Below are positions 1-5,195 of a stretch of 5,195 bases of DNA, in pieces (within the stretch, counting starts at the first letter, position 1; every line of letters starts with the position of its first letter). Position numbers and translations under genes: made by a program. The notes beneath the pieces were generated by a model, which worked only from the letters and a program-made list of their open reading frames with translations, did not search any database and was not told the origin of the DNA. This stretch comes from Desulfobacterales bacterium (lineage in GTDB: Bacteria > Desulfobacterota > Desulfobacteria > Desulfobacterales > ETH-SRB1). Where the stretch lies: the NCBI GenBank assembly GCA_030669465.1, contig DAOVDN010000107.1, forward strand, positions 1 through 5,195. Reading direction: 5' to 3'.

Positions 1-2
1 TC

Positions 3-317
3 AGGATGCGCCTTGACAGGCTAAACGGTGTTGGAGATATCGTGTGGGCCGATGATATTGCAGTTGAAGGAACAGTAAAAGGCTTTTTCCAGGAACTGAC
101 CCGAAAACCCCCGATCATTTCGATTCAAGAACCGCTTGCAATCTGTTTCCAACAATATCTTTCATCATGTACAGAGCCGGATTTATATGATTTATTAAGA
201 GCTATAGTTAATGCCTACAATCCATTGGCACCGGAGATTCCTGTAATACAGCAGAATTTACAAAAGCATGCAGAGGTTCTTTACAATGCCATAAACGATG
301 GAGCTGCTTTTTATTAG
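3..317 (+). CDS. 3' end of an unidentified protein gene (partial, runs off left edge)
   Basis: An open frame ends with TAG at 315-317 and is still open at the left edge. The first ATG in the window (6-8) has only five bases before it, with AGG directly touching it, so it does not look like a real start; I read this as the C-terminal ~104 residues of a longer protein. The visible part looks soluble, with no membrane segment or signal peptide. It has a helical feel, with several Leu/Ile/Gln-rich stretches such as QEPLAICFQQYL and LYDLLRAIVNAY, and ends in GAAFY. Only two cysteines are visible and there is no metal-binding or nucleotide-binding motif. I do not recognise the family. It lies in the same direction as the dsr genes but is separated from dsrA by about 400 bp with a possible terminator and a promoter, so it is probably a separate transcription unit. 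Confidence 0.6.
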   Translation, partial: RMRLDRLNGVGDIVWADDIAVEGTVKGFFQELTRKPPIISIQEPLAICFQQYLSSCTEPDLYDLLRAIVNAYNPLAPEIPVIQQNLQKHAEVLYNAINDGAAFY

Positions 318-362
318 CACTCGAAGGTAAAGAATGAAAACGAAATAACTTCCTCATTTCCG

Positions 363-513
363 AGCTTGATGATCTCGTAAAAAGTATAAAATAGCGGTTT
401 TTTCTAATTTGGCCAAGTTCATAACAGTCTTAAATAATTTGCAATTCTTGAATTCCTAAATTCCTAAATTCGCAATCACCTGTAAAAAGGACTTTTTACA
501 GGTGCATCAAGCT
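363..513. repeat. Candidate foldback / MITE-like element with imperfect terminal inverted repeats
   Basis: The left end (363-385) begins AGCTTGAT and ends GTAAAAAGT. The right end (491-513) begins ACTTTTTAC and ends ATCAAGCT. The two are reverse complements over 8 outer and 9 inner bases, with six variable bases between these blocks (19 of 23 match). They enclose about 105 bp of AT-rich DNA with no open frame. I see no clear target-site duplication. A small non-autonomous mobile or REP-like element is an inference; the inverted match itself is directly visible. The right end lies 7 bp from the dsrA -35 box. Confidence 0.4.
451..471. repeat. Short 8-bp tandem repeat (AATTCCTA x 2.6)
   Basis: AATTCCTA occurs at 451-458 and 459-466, followed by a partial AATTC at 467-471. 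A related AATTCTTG precedes it at 443-450. The tract is non-coding and sits inside the candidate foldback element. Its copy number may vary between strains, but nothing here shows a function. Confidence 0.6.
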
Positions 514-519
514 TTTTTT
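477..519 (+). terminator. Perfect 13-bp inverted repeat followed by a T tract; possible terminator
   Basis: CACCTGTAAAAAG (477-489) and CTTTTTACAGGTG (492-504) are exact reverse complements separated by two bases. As RNA this would form a strong hairpin, with the innermost pairs opening to make a loop. Seven T residues follow at 513-519, but eight bases after the stem rather than directly against it, so this is an imperfect intrinsic terminator. It is well placed to end the upstream gene's transcript before the dsrA promoter. It could equally be a protein-binding palindrome or part of the repeat element it overlaps. Confidence 0.4.
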
Positions 520-520
520 A

Positions 521-549
521 TTGACAAAAAATAAGATTAATTCTATAGG
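521..549 (+). promoter_or_regulatory. Sigma70-type promoter for dsrA
   Basis: A perfect -35 box TTGACA (521-526) is followed by an ideal 17-bp spacer and TATAGG (544-549), a four-of-six match to the TATAAT -10 box. Transcription would start near 556, giving dsrA an untranslated leader of about 165 nt. No other place between the upstream gene and dsrA has such a good pair. The start site is inferred from spacing. Confidence 0.65.
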
Positions 550-584
550 CACAAATTTATATAGGCACAACATGTGTAAATTTG
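544..584. promoter_or_regulatory. Candidate operator: direct repeat plus inverted repeat over the dsrA transcription start
   Basis: TATAGGCACAA occurs twice, at 544-554 and 560-570 (16-bp offset), with the first copy containing the -10 box. Overlapping this is an inverted repeat, CAAATTTA (552-559) and TAAATTTG (577-584), with a smaller nested pair CACA/TGTG (566-569, 573-576). The position over the predicted start site is typical of a repressor site. The binding protein cannot be named: it does not match the FNR-type TTGAT-N4-ATCAA site. Confidence 0.4.
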
Positions 585-623
585 ATACCGAAGTCTTTGA
601 AAATTTGTATAAGAATATGCAAA

Positions 624-656
624 GTGAGAGGAGGTGACCTTCAAACAGCGCTGTAA
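624..656 (+). promoter_or_regulatory. Unused Shine-Dalgarno and small palindrome in the dsrA leader
   Basis: AGGAGGTGA (629-637) is a near-ideal match to the 16S rRNA 3' end but has no ATG within the usual distance. dsrA has its own Shine-Dalgarno 75 bases further on. Eight bases later is a perfect 10-bp palindrome, ACAGCGCTGT (645-654). A GTG-initiated 10-codon frame (624-656) spans both, but its start lies upstream of the SD, so the SD cannot serve it. The site could be a ribosome standby or pausing site, or a remnant; this is speculative. Confidence 0.3.
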
Positions 657-720
657 GAAAAAAGAAAAGTTTTTATAGTATCAAGATGGCCAATTTTCAA
701 AATAAATGGAGGTAAAGTAA

Positions 721-2037
721 ATGGCAAAACATGAAACCCCTTTGATCGACCAGCTTGAATCCGGACCGTGGCCAAGTTTCGTGTCCGATCTAAAGCAGGA
801 AGCCGAATCAAGGGCAAAGAATGAAAATGGTATAGACTACCAGACTCCTCAGGATTGTTGTGATGACCTTCTGGGAGTTCTTGAACTTTCTTACAAGCAC
901 GGCAGGACTCACTGGAAACACGGCGGAATTGTGGGCGTATTCGGTTATGGCGGCGGCGTTATAGGCAGATATGTCGATCAGCCGGAGATGTTCCCGGGTG
1001 TCGCGGCATTCCACACCATGCGTATAAACCAGCCCTCAGGAAAGTTCTATTCAACCGAATTCCTTAGAGATCTTATGAATATCTGGGAGTTGCGGGGCAG
1101 CGGTTTGACCAACATGCACGGAGCAACCGGAGATATCGTTCTTCTCGGCTGCACAACCCCTCAACTCGAAGAGGTCTTTTTTGACCTGACTCACAAGATG
1201 GACACCGATCTGGGCGGATCCGGTTCAAACCTGAGAACCCCTTCTTGCTGTGTTGGGCAGGCCCGCTGTGAATATGCATGTTTCGACACACAGGCTATTT
1301 GCCACCATCTGACAGTGGAATATCAGGATGAGCTTCATCGTCCTGCTTTTCCGTACAAGTTTAAATTCAAATTCGACGGGTGTCCCAATTGCTGTGTTGC
1401 ATCGATCGCACGGTCGGATCTGTCTTTTATCGGAACATGGCGTGATGACATCCGTATCGATCAGGAAGCAGTCAAGGCGTATGTCGGCGGAGAGCTTAAG
1501 CCGAATGCCGGAGCTCATGCCGGTCGTGACTGGGGTCCGTTTGATATTCAGAAAGAGGTTATCGATCTTTGCCCCACCAAATGCATGCGGTATGAAGATG
1601 GGAAGCTCGAGATAAATACGCCGGAGTGTACAAGGTGTATGCACTGCATCAACGTCATGCCGAGAGCGCTGAGGGTAGGTAACGACAAGGGTTGTTCCCT
1701 CCTGGTAGGAGCCAAGGCTCCGATTCTGGATGGTGCACAAATGGCCACTCTCCTTGTTCCTTTTATTAAGGTTGAAGAACCTTATGATGAAATCAAAGAG
1801 AATATAATCGAACCTATCTGGGATTGGTGGATGGAAGAAGGGAAGAACCGCGAACGGCTCGGCGAATTAATCAAGCGGCAGGGCTTCCAGAAGGTACTTG
1901 AAGTAACAGGTCTGGATCCGATACCGCAGCAGATTGCTGAACCAAGATCCAATCCGTACATCTTCTGGAAAGACGACGAGGTTCCGGGCGGATTTAAGCG
2001 TGATATCAACGAATTTAGAAAATACCATCAGAGATAG
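721..2037 (+). CDS. dsrA: Dissimilatory sulfite reductase alpha subunit DsrA
   Basis: DsrA is the alpha subunit of cytoplasmic DsrAB (alpha2beta2), which reduces sulfite in sulfate respiration using siroheme coupled to [4Fe-4S] clusters and passes sulfur to DsrC. The protein has 438 residues, the normal length. The siroheme-linked cluster ligands are visible as C177 and C183 (CX5C) and C221 and C225 (CX3C). The inserted ferredoxin domain, roughly residues 240-322, carries C284 and then C303, C306 and C309 in CTRCMHC. Arginines 83, 101 and 172 lie where the family contacts the tetrapyrrole. In the Desulfovibrio enzyme the alpha-subunit site is the non-catalytic one. The ATG is supported by GGAGG (708-712) eight bases upstream, and the N-terminus MAKHETPLIDQL is DsrA-like. 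It is the first gene of the operon, 12 bp from dsrB. Nothing is truncated. Long reverse-strand frames inside it are shadows. Confidence 0.98.
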   Translation: MAKHETPLIDQLESGPWPSFVSDLKQEAESRAKNENGIDYQTPQDCCDDLLGVLELSYKHGRTHWKHGGIVGVFGYGGGVIGRYVDQPEMFPGVAAFHTMRINQPSGKFYSTEFLRDLMNIWELRGSGLTNMHGATGDIVLLGCTTPQLEEVFFDLTHKMDTDLGGSGSNLRTPSCCVGQARCEYACFDTQAICHHLTVEYQDELHRPAFPYKFKFKFDGCPNCCVASIARSDLSFIGTWRDDIRIDQEAVKAYVGGELKPNAGAHAGRDWGPFDIQKEVIDLCPTKCMRYEDGKLEINTPECTRCMHCINVMPRALRVGNDKGCSLLVGAKAPILDGAQMATLLVPFIKVEEPYDEIKENIIEPIWDWWMEEGKNRERLGELIKRQGFQKVLEVTGLDPIPQQIAEPRSNPYIFWKDDEVPGGFKRDINEFRKYHQR

Positions 2038-2049
2038 GGGGTAATTACC

Positions 2050-3243
2050 ATGGCATTTATATCTTCAGGTTACAATCCTGACAAACCGATGGAGAATAGA
2101 ATAACCGACATCGGTCCGAAAAAGTTTGATAATTTTTACCCTCCAGTAATTGCAAAGAACAAGGGTAAATGGCTGTATCATGAGATTATTGAACCAGGTG
2201 TTCTGGTGCATGTTTCAGAAACAGGTGATGAAGTTTACACCGTAAGGGTAGGCGGGTGTCGTTTTATGAGTGTAACACATATCCGTGAAATTTGCGATAT
2301 CGCTGATAAATATTGTGACGGATACTTAAGATTCACCACCAGGAACAACATCGAATTCATGGTGGACAGCAAAGCCAAGATGGAATCTCTGAAAAAGGAT
2401 CTTGATGGCAGAAAGCATGCCGCAGGCAGTTTCAAGTTTCCCAGAGGAGGCACGGGCGCAGGTATTACCAACGTCGTGCACACCCAGGGGTGGATTCATT
2501 GTCATACACCTGCTACCGATGCATCAGGGACGGTAAAGGCTACAATGGATGTGCTCTTTGATCAATTTACCGACATGAAGCTCCCTGCAAAGCTTCGCGT
2601 ATCCATGGCATGTTGTCTGAACATGTGCGGCGCCGTGCACTGCTCTGATATCGCAATTCTTGGCTATCACCGCAAACCGCCGATGATTGATCATGAATAC
2701 ATCGATAAGATGTGCGAAATTCCTCTGGCGATTGCCGCCTGTCCTACTGGGGCGATCAAGCCGAGCAAGACTACGCTTCCGAACGGAAAAGAGGTAAAGA
2801 CGGTTGCCGTAAATGAGAGCAGATGTATGTTCTGCGGTAACTGTTACACAATGTGTCCCTCCATGCCGCTTGCAGATACCGAAGGCGACGGAATCGTACT
2901 TATGGCGGGTGGTAAAATTTCCAACAGGATCAGCGCGCCCAAGTTCTCCAAGGTCGTTGTAGCCTTTATCCCGAACGAACAGCCGCGCTGGCCTACCATG
3001 ACGGATACCATTAAGAGAATGGTTGAGACATATTCAAAGGACGCCAACAAATATGAACGTTTTGGTGACTGGGCAGAGAGAATTGGCTGGGAAAAATTCT
3101 TTGAAAAATGTGAACTTGAATTTACACATCATCTCATAGATGATTTCCGTGATCCTGCATATTACACCTGGCGTCAGACAACGCAATTTAAGTTTACAGG
3201 TAAACGTTCACGGGACATAAGTTCTTATATTTCAACTGGTTAG
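2050..3243 (+). CDS. dsrB: Dissimilatory sulfite reductase beta subunit DsrB
   Basis: DsrB is the beta subunit of DsrAB and holds the catalytic siroheme in the structurally studied enzymes. It has 397 residues. The siroheme-[4Fe-4S] ligands are visible as C151 and then C188, C189 and C193 in ACCLNMC. A ferredoxin-type domain follows, with C231 (ACPTGAI) and C259, C262 and C265 in RCMFCGNC; a further C269 lies in TMCP. R71 in GGCRFMSV fits a siroheme-contacting arginine. The C-terminal part is rich in aromatic and charged residues (for example YYTWRQ), as usual for DsrB. The Shine-Dalgarno AGGGGGT (2036-2042) overlaps the dsrA stop codon and sits seven bases before the ATG, which suggests coupled translation to keep the subunits equimolar. 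The gene looks intact and shows no sign of separate transfer from dsrA. Confidence 0.98.
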   Translation: MAFISSGYNPDKPMENRITDIGPKKFDNFYPPVIAKNKGKWLYHEIIEPGVLVHVSETGDEVYTVRVGGCRFMSVTHIREICDIADKYCDGYLRFTTRNNIEFMVDSKAKMESLKKDLDGRKHAAGSFKFPRGGTGAGITNVVHTQGWIHCHTPATDASGTVKATMDVLFDQFTDMKLPAKLRVSMACCLNMCGAVHCSDIAILGYHRKPPMIDHEYIDKMCEIPLAIAACPTGAIKPSKTTLPNGKEVKTVAVNESRCMFCGNCYTMCPSMPLADTEGDGIVLMAGGKISNRISAPKFSKVVVAFIPNEQPRWPTMTDTIKRMVETYSKDANKYERFGDWAERIGWEKFFEKCELEFTHHLIDDFRDPAYYTWRQTTQFKFTGKRSRDISSYISTG

Positions 3244-3413
3244 GAAAATCGACAAGTTTTTTGCGAATTACACCCAACCCGCAACCCTTTGATATTAAAG
3301 GAATTGCATAACGTAGTAATTTTTTGGGATCGAAAGGCATTTATCCCATTTTATGCTTACAAAACAAAAGGTTATAGTATATTTTGTACCCCGTGAACGG
3401 TTACGTTTACAGG
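3192..3413. repeat. Long-range inverted repeat linking the dsrB 3' end to the dsrB-dsrD spacer
   Basis: Within the end of dsrB, GTTTAC-AG-GTAAAC (3192-3205) is a small palindrome, and CGTTCACGGG follows at 3205-3214. The exact reverse complement CCCGTGAACG is at 3390-3399 in the spacer. The match extends to 15 bases (3200-3214) if six bases, GTTACG or its equivalent, are looped out of the spacer copy. GTTTACAGG is also directly repeated (3192-3200, 3405-3413). An mRNA pairing between the dsrB end and the spacer is possible but is only an inference. Confidence 0.3.
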
Positions 3414-3500
3414 ATAGTTAGTTTAAGGGTAAGAAAAGAAGAACAACCGGCAGGGAACACAACTTGTGTTCCCTGCACCTAAAAGAGAAGGGGCTTAATA
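3244..3500 (+). other. dsrB-dsrD intergenic spacer, non-coding
   Basis: This 257-nt stretch has no convincing gene. It is AT-rich and long for an operon whose other gaps are 12 and about 30 nt. It holds a weak stem-loop, TGGGAT/ATCCCA (3325-3330, 3343-3348) followed by four T residues; a TATAGT that could be a -10 box (3373-3378) without a good -35; and the strong hairpin at 3450-3476. The arrangement suggests that dsrD is expressed at a different level from dsrAB, by partial termination, mRNA processing or a weak internal promoter. The sequence alone does not say which. Confidence 0.5.
3450..3476 (+). promoter_or_regulatory. Perfect 13-bp inverted repeat (hairpin) just upstream of dsrD
   Basis: GCAGGGAACACAA (3450-3462) and TTGTGTTCCCTGC (3464-3476) are exact reverse complements around one central base. 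In RNA this gives an 11-bp stem with a five-base AACTT loop. No T tract follows, so it is not a standard intrinsic terminator on the + strand. It ends 11 bases before the AAGGGG Shine-Dalgarno of dsrD (3488-3493). It could stabilise the 5' end of a processed dsrD-dsrN message, attenuate read-through, or bind a regulator as DNA. Confidence 0.6.
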
Positions 3501-3743
3501 ATGGATCAAGCTGAGGCAACTGAAAAAATTGTAGAAGCGCTCAAAAAGAAAGCAAAAACAAAATCCAAGTTTTATTTTAACGATCTGGCTAAAATATTAG
3601 GTGAAAAACCCAGACCTGCCAAGAAATATATTAACAAAATGGTAGAAGATGGCGTACTCGAGTACTGGTCAAGCGGAAGCACGTCCATGTATGGGCTCAA
3701 AGGAGCCGGCAAACAGGCTCAGGCTGAAGAAGAAGAAGACTAG
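3501..3743 (+). CDS. dsrD: DsrD, winged-helix activator of dissimilatory sulfite reductase
   Basis: The product has 80 residues, close to the usual ~78, and is a small soluble protein. The pattern fits the DsrD winged-helix fold: helix 1 (about 4-17, EATEKIVEALKKKA), the KFYFNDLAKILG segment, a recognition-like helix with PAKKYINKMVEDG, then a beta wing with LEYWSSGSTSMYGLKG. The C-terminus is a short acidic tail (EEEED). Studies of DsrD from other sulfate and sulfite reducers report that it raises DsrAB activity allosterically; despite the fold, DNA binding has not been established. dsrD is a marker of reductive rather than oxidative dsr clusters. The ATG has AAGGGG (3488-3493) seven bases upstream. 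The gene is unusually far from dsrB, behind a strong hairpin, and only about 30 bp before dsrN. Confidence 0.95.
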   Translation: MDQAEATEKIVEALKKKAKTKSKFYFNDLAKILGEKPRPAKKYINKMVEDGVLEYWSSGSTSMYGLKGAGKQAQAEEEED

Positions 3744-3775
3744 GAAGGCGGCTTTAACCTGTGCAGCAGGAAGAT

Positions 3776-5195
3776 ATGGATTTTCCCAGAATTGTTATTG
3801 CGGCCTTGCGAGGAGGATCCGGAAAGACCATACTGTCGATAGGAATTATTGCTGCATGGATAAAGCTTGGAAAATCAGTAGCCCCCTACAAAAAAGGTCC
3901 GGACTATATAGATGCGGGCTGGCTCGCTCTTGCGGCAGGCCGGCCCTGCTATAATCTGGACACCTTCCTGATAAAGAAAGAACAGGTCATTCAGTCATTT
4001 CTCACTCATACCTTAAAGAATGATATCGCTGTCATAGAGGGAAACCGCGGGCTTTACGACGGCATAGACATTGAAGGAAGTTCCAGCACGGCAGAACTCG
4101 CAAAACTCCTTAAAGCACCTGTGATTTTGTGTATAGACTGCACAAAAACCACACGGACTATGGCTGCTGTTGTCTCGGGATGTATCCGGTTTGATCCTGA
4201 TGTTAAGATTAAAGGGGTTGTATTAAACCGCATAGCCGGATCAAGGCATGAAAATATCCTCCGCAAAAGTATTGAATACTACTGCGGTATCCCTGTGCTT
4301 GGCGCTGTGCCGAAATTGGGTAAGCAGTCTTTTCCTGAACGGCACATGGGGCTCATACCAACGCCTGAGCATGCCTGGGCAAAGGATTCAATTGCTGCCG
4401 CATCTCAAATGGCATCCACCTTCCTTGACCTTGATGCATTAGCCAGGGTTGCTTGCGACACCTCCATCCAGCATCCAGCAACGAGCAACGAGCAACGAGC
4501 AACGAGCAACGAGCCAGTAAGCAACCAGCAACGAGCAACGAGCAACCAGCAACCAGCAACGAGAATAGGCATAATCAGGGATTCAGCCTTTCAGTTCTAC
4601 TATCCGGAAAATATCGAGGCTCTTGCATCAGCAGGTGCGGAGCCGGTATTTATAAGCCCGCTTGCAAGCAATAAAATTCCGCCTGTAGATGCCATCTATA
4701 TAGGAGGCGGATTCCCAGAAACTCATGCAGAAGAACTTGCAGAAAACGCAGGATTCAGAGAAGAGCTGAAGTCTTTAGCCAAAGACGGCCTTCCGATATA
4801 TGCTGAATGCGGCGGTCTGATGTATTTAGGAGAAAAACTGGTTGTGGGGAAAAGATCGTATCCAATGGCAGGTGTTCTGCCGATTGTTTTCGGTCTTTCC
4901 AAAAGACCCCAGGGACATGGATACACGATTATTAAAGTGAAAAGAGAAAATCCGTATTTCAAGGTCGGAACAGAACTCAGAGGCCACGAGTTTCACTATT
5001 CGAAAGTTTTAGAATGGAGGGGAGATAACAAGGACCTGGTATTTTGCATGAAAAGAGGAACAGGTTTAATTAATAAAAGCGACGGCCTTTGTTATAAAAA
5101 TGTCCTTGCAACATATACCCATCTGCATGCGCTCGGCACACCCTCGTGGGCAGAGGCAATGGTCCGTAATGCACTTTTCTATAAAAAGATCAAAA
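3776..5195 (+). CDS. dsrN: DsrN, CbiA-family glutamine-dependent (siroheme) amidase; 3' end beyond window
   Basis: The frame is open from 3776 to the right edge, giving 473 visible residues and no stop. It belongs to the cobyrinic acid a,c-diamide synthase (CbiA/CobB) family. The N-terminal ATPase domain has a P-loop GGSGKT (13-18), KKGPDYID (39-46) and EGNRGLYDG. The C-terminal class I glutaminase-like domain, from about residue 264, has YIGGGFPE (308-315), the predicted nucleophile C345 in AECGGLMYL, HEFHYS (404-409) and a conserved-looking THLH (448-451) probably holding the catalytic His. DsrN in dsr operons is thought to amidate siroheme to siroamide with glutamine and ATP; a cobalamin role is the alternative, but the location favours DsrAB. 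The ATG has AGGA only four bases upstream. GTG at 3761, in frame and preceded by AGGAAGG (3743-3749 region), is a possible alternative start; a TAA at 3755 rules out anything further upstream. A repeat array at 4465-4563 is translated in frame. Confidence 0.92.
   Translation, partial: MDFPRIVIAALRGGSGKTILSIGIIAAWIKLGKSVAPYKKGPDYIDAGWLALAAGRPCYNLDTFLIKKEQVIQSFLTHTLKNDIAVIEGNRGLYDGIDIEGSSSTAELAKLLKAPVILCIDCTKTTRTMAAVVSGCIRFDPDVKIKGVVLNRIAGSRHENILRKSIEYYCGIPVLGAVPKLGKQSFPERHMGLIPTPEHAWAKDSIAAASQMASTFLDLDALARVACDTSIQHPATSNEQRATSNEPVSNQQRATSNQQPATRIGIIRDSAFQFYYPENIEALASAGAEPVFISPLASNKIPPVDAIYIGGGFPETHAEELAENAGFREELKSLAKDGLPIYAECGGLMYLGEKLVVGKRSYPMAGVLPIVFGLSKRPQGHGYTIIKVKRENPYFKVGTELRGHEFHYSKVLEWRGDNKDLVFCMKRGTGLINKSDGLCYKNVLATYTHLHALGTPSWAEAMVRNALFYKKIK
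4465..4563 (+). repeat. Heptanucleotide tandem array (CAACGAG / CAACCAG) inside dsrN
   Basis: Two CATCCAG units (4465-4478) are followed by five CAACGAG units (4479-4513), one irregular 8-nt unit CCAGTAAG (4514-4521), then six units in the order CAACCAG, CAACGAG, CAACGAG, CAACCAG, CAACCAG, CAACGAG (4522-4563). Thirteen heptamers plus the 8-nt unit make 99 bp, exactly 33 codons, and the dsrN frame continues. Because 7 is not a multiple of 3, the peptide repeats every three units as ATSNEQR-like heptapeptides. It lies at residues ~230-263, the linker between ATPase and glutaminase domains, and is low-complexity, polar and probably disordered. Gain or loss of one unit would shift the frame. Confidence 0.9.

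Noticed and set aside
595..624. CTTTG...CAAAG stem in the dsrA leader
   Set aside because: Only five base pairs around a 20-nt loop; expected by chance in AT-rich DNA.
674..679. TATAGT as a second dsrA promoter -10 box
   Set aside because: No recognisable -35 box 16-18 bp upstream, and the promoter at 521-549 is much better.
1225..1740. 171-aa reverse-strand open frame inside dsrA, and shorter reverse frames in dsrA and dsrB
   Set aside because: They lie wholly within strongly supported dsrA/dsrB coding sequence and their products resemble no protein family. They are shadow frames.
3325..3352. Intrinsic terminator after dsrB (TGGGAT/ATCCCA plus TTTT)
   Set aside because: The stem is six pairs with a 12-nt loop and a short T run. 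It is too weak to call as a terminator, so it is mentioned only in the spacer description.
3649..3954. 101-aa forward frame across the dsrD-dsrN junction
   Set aside because: It overlaps dsrD in another frame and then the P-loop region of dsrN. It has no domain of its own.
4353..4559. Reverse-strand frame with repetitive SLLVAGC-like product, and the forward frame starting at 4453
   Set aside because: These are products of reading the heptanucleotide array in other frames. The real frame is dsrN, which has conserved domains on both sides.
4465..4563. CRISPR array
   Set aside because: The units are 7 bp, directly adjacent, without unique spacers. This is a simple tandem repeat.
4465..4563. 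dsrN as a pseudogene broken by the repeat
   Set aside because: Codon-by-codon reading shows the frame intact through all 99 bp and into the conserved glutaminase motifs.

Overview
The window carries the core of a dissimilatory sulfite reductase (dsr) operon, dsrA-dsrB-dsrD-dsrN, all on the + strand. The proteins are of the bacterial reductive (sulfate-reducing) type, and dsrD is a marker of that type. The gene order and moderately AT-rich DNA fit a Desulfobacterota (deltaproteobacterial) sulfate reducer, perhaps near the Desulfobacterales. That placement is inferred from gene content, not from a phylogeny.

Layout. Positions 1-317 hold the 3' end of an unidentified gene that enters from the left edge. 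Positions 318-720 are non-coding but rich in structure. They contain a foldback-like pair of inverted repeats (363-513) with an 8-bp tandem repeat inside, and a perfect 13-bp inverted repeat followed by a T tract (a possible terminator). Next come a good sigma70-type promoter (TTGACA, 17 bp, TATAGG), a candidate operator over the predicted transcription start, and a leader of about 165 nt with an unused, near-perfect Shine-Dalgarno sequence. dsrA (721-2037) and dsrB (2050-3243) follow with a 12-nt gap. A 257-nt spacer (3244-3500) contains a perfect 13-bp hairpin just before dsrD (3501-3743). dsrN, a CbiA-family amidase gene, starts at about 3776 and is open through the right edge. It lacks a stop only because the window ends.

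How the genes fit together. DsrA and DsrB form the siroheme/[4Fe-4S] enzyme that reduces sulfite, delivering the product on DsrC (not in this window). DsrD is a small winged-helix protein known from other organisms as an activator of DsrAB. DsrN belongs to the cobyrinic acid a,c-diamide synthase family and is believed to amidate siroheme to the siroamide found in DsrAB. The window therefore encodes the enzyme, its activator and its cofactor-tailoring enzyme.

No wholly new system is evident; the genes are a known set. The most unusual features are a 99-bp heptanucleotide repeat array inside the dsrN coding frame, between the ATPase and glutaminase domains, and the dense inverted-repeat architecture upstream of dsrA and between dsrB and dsrD.
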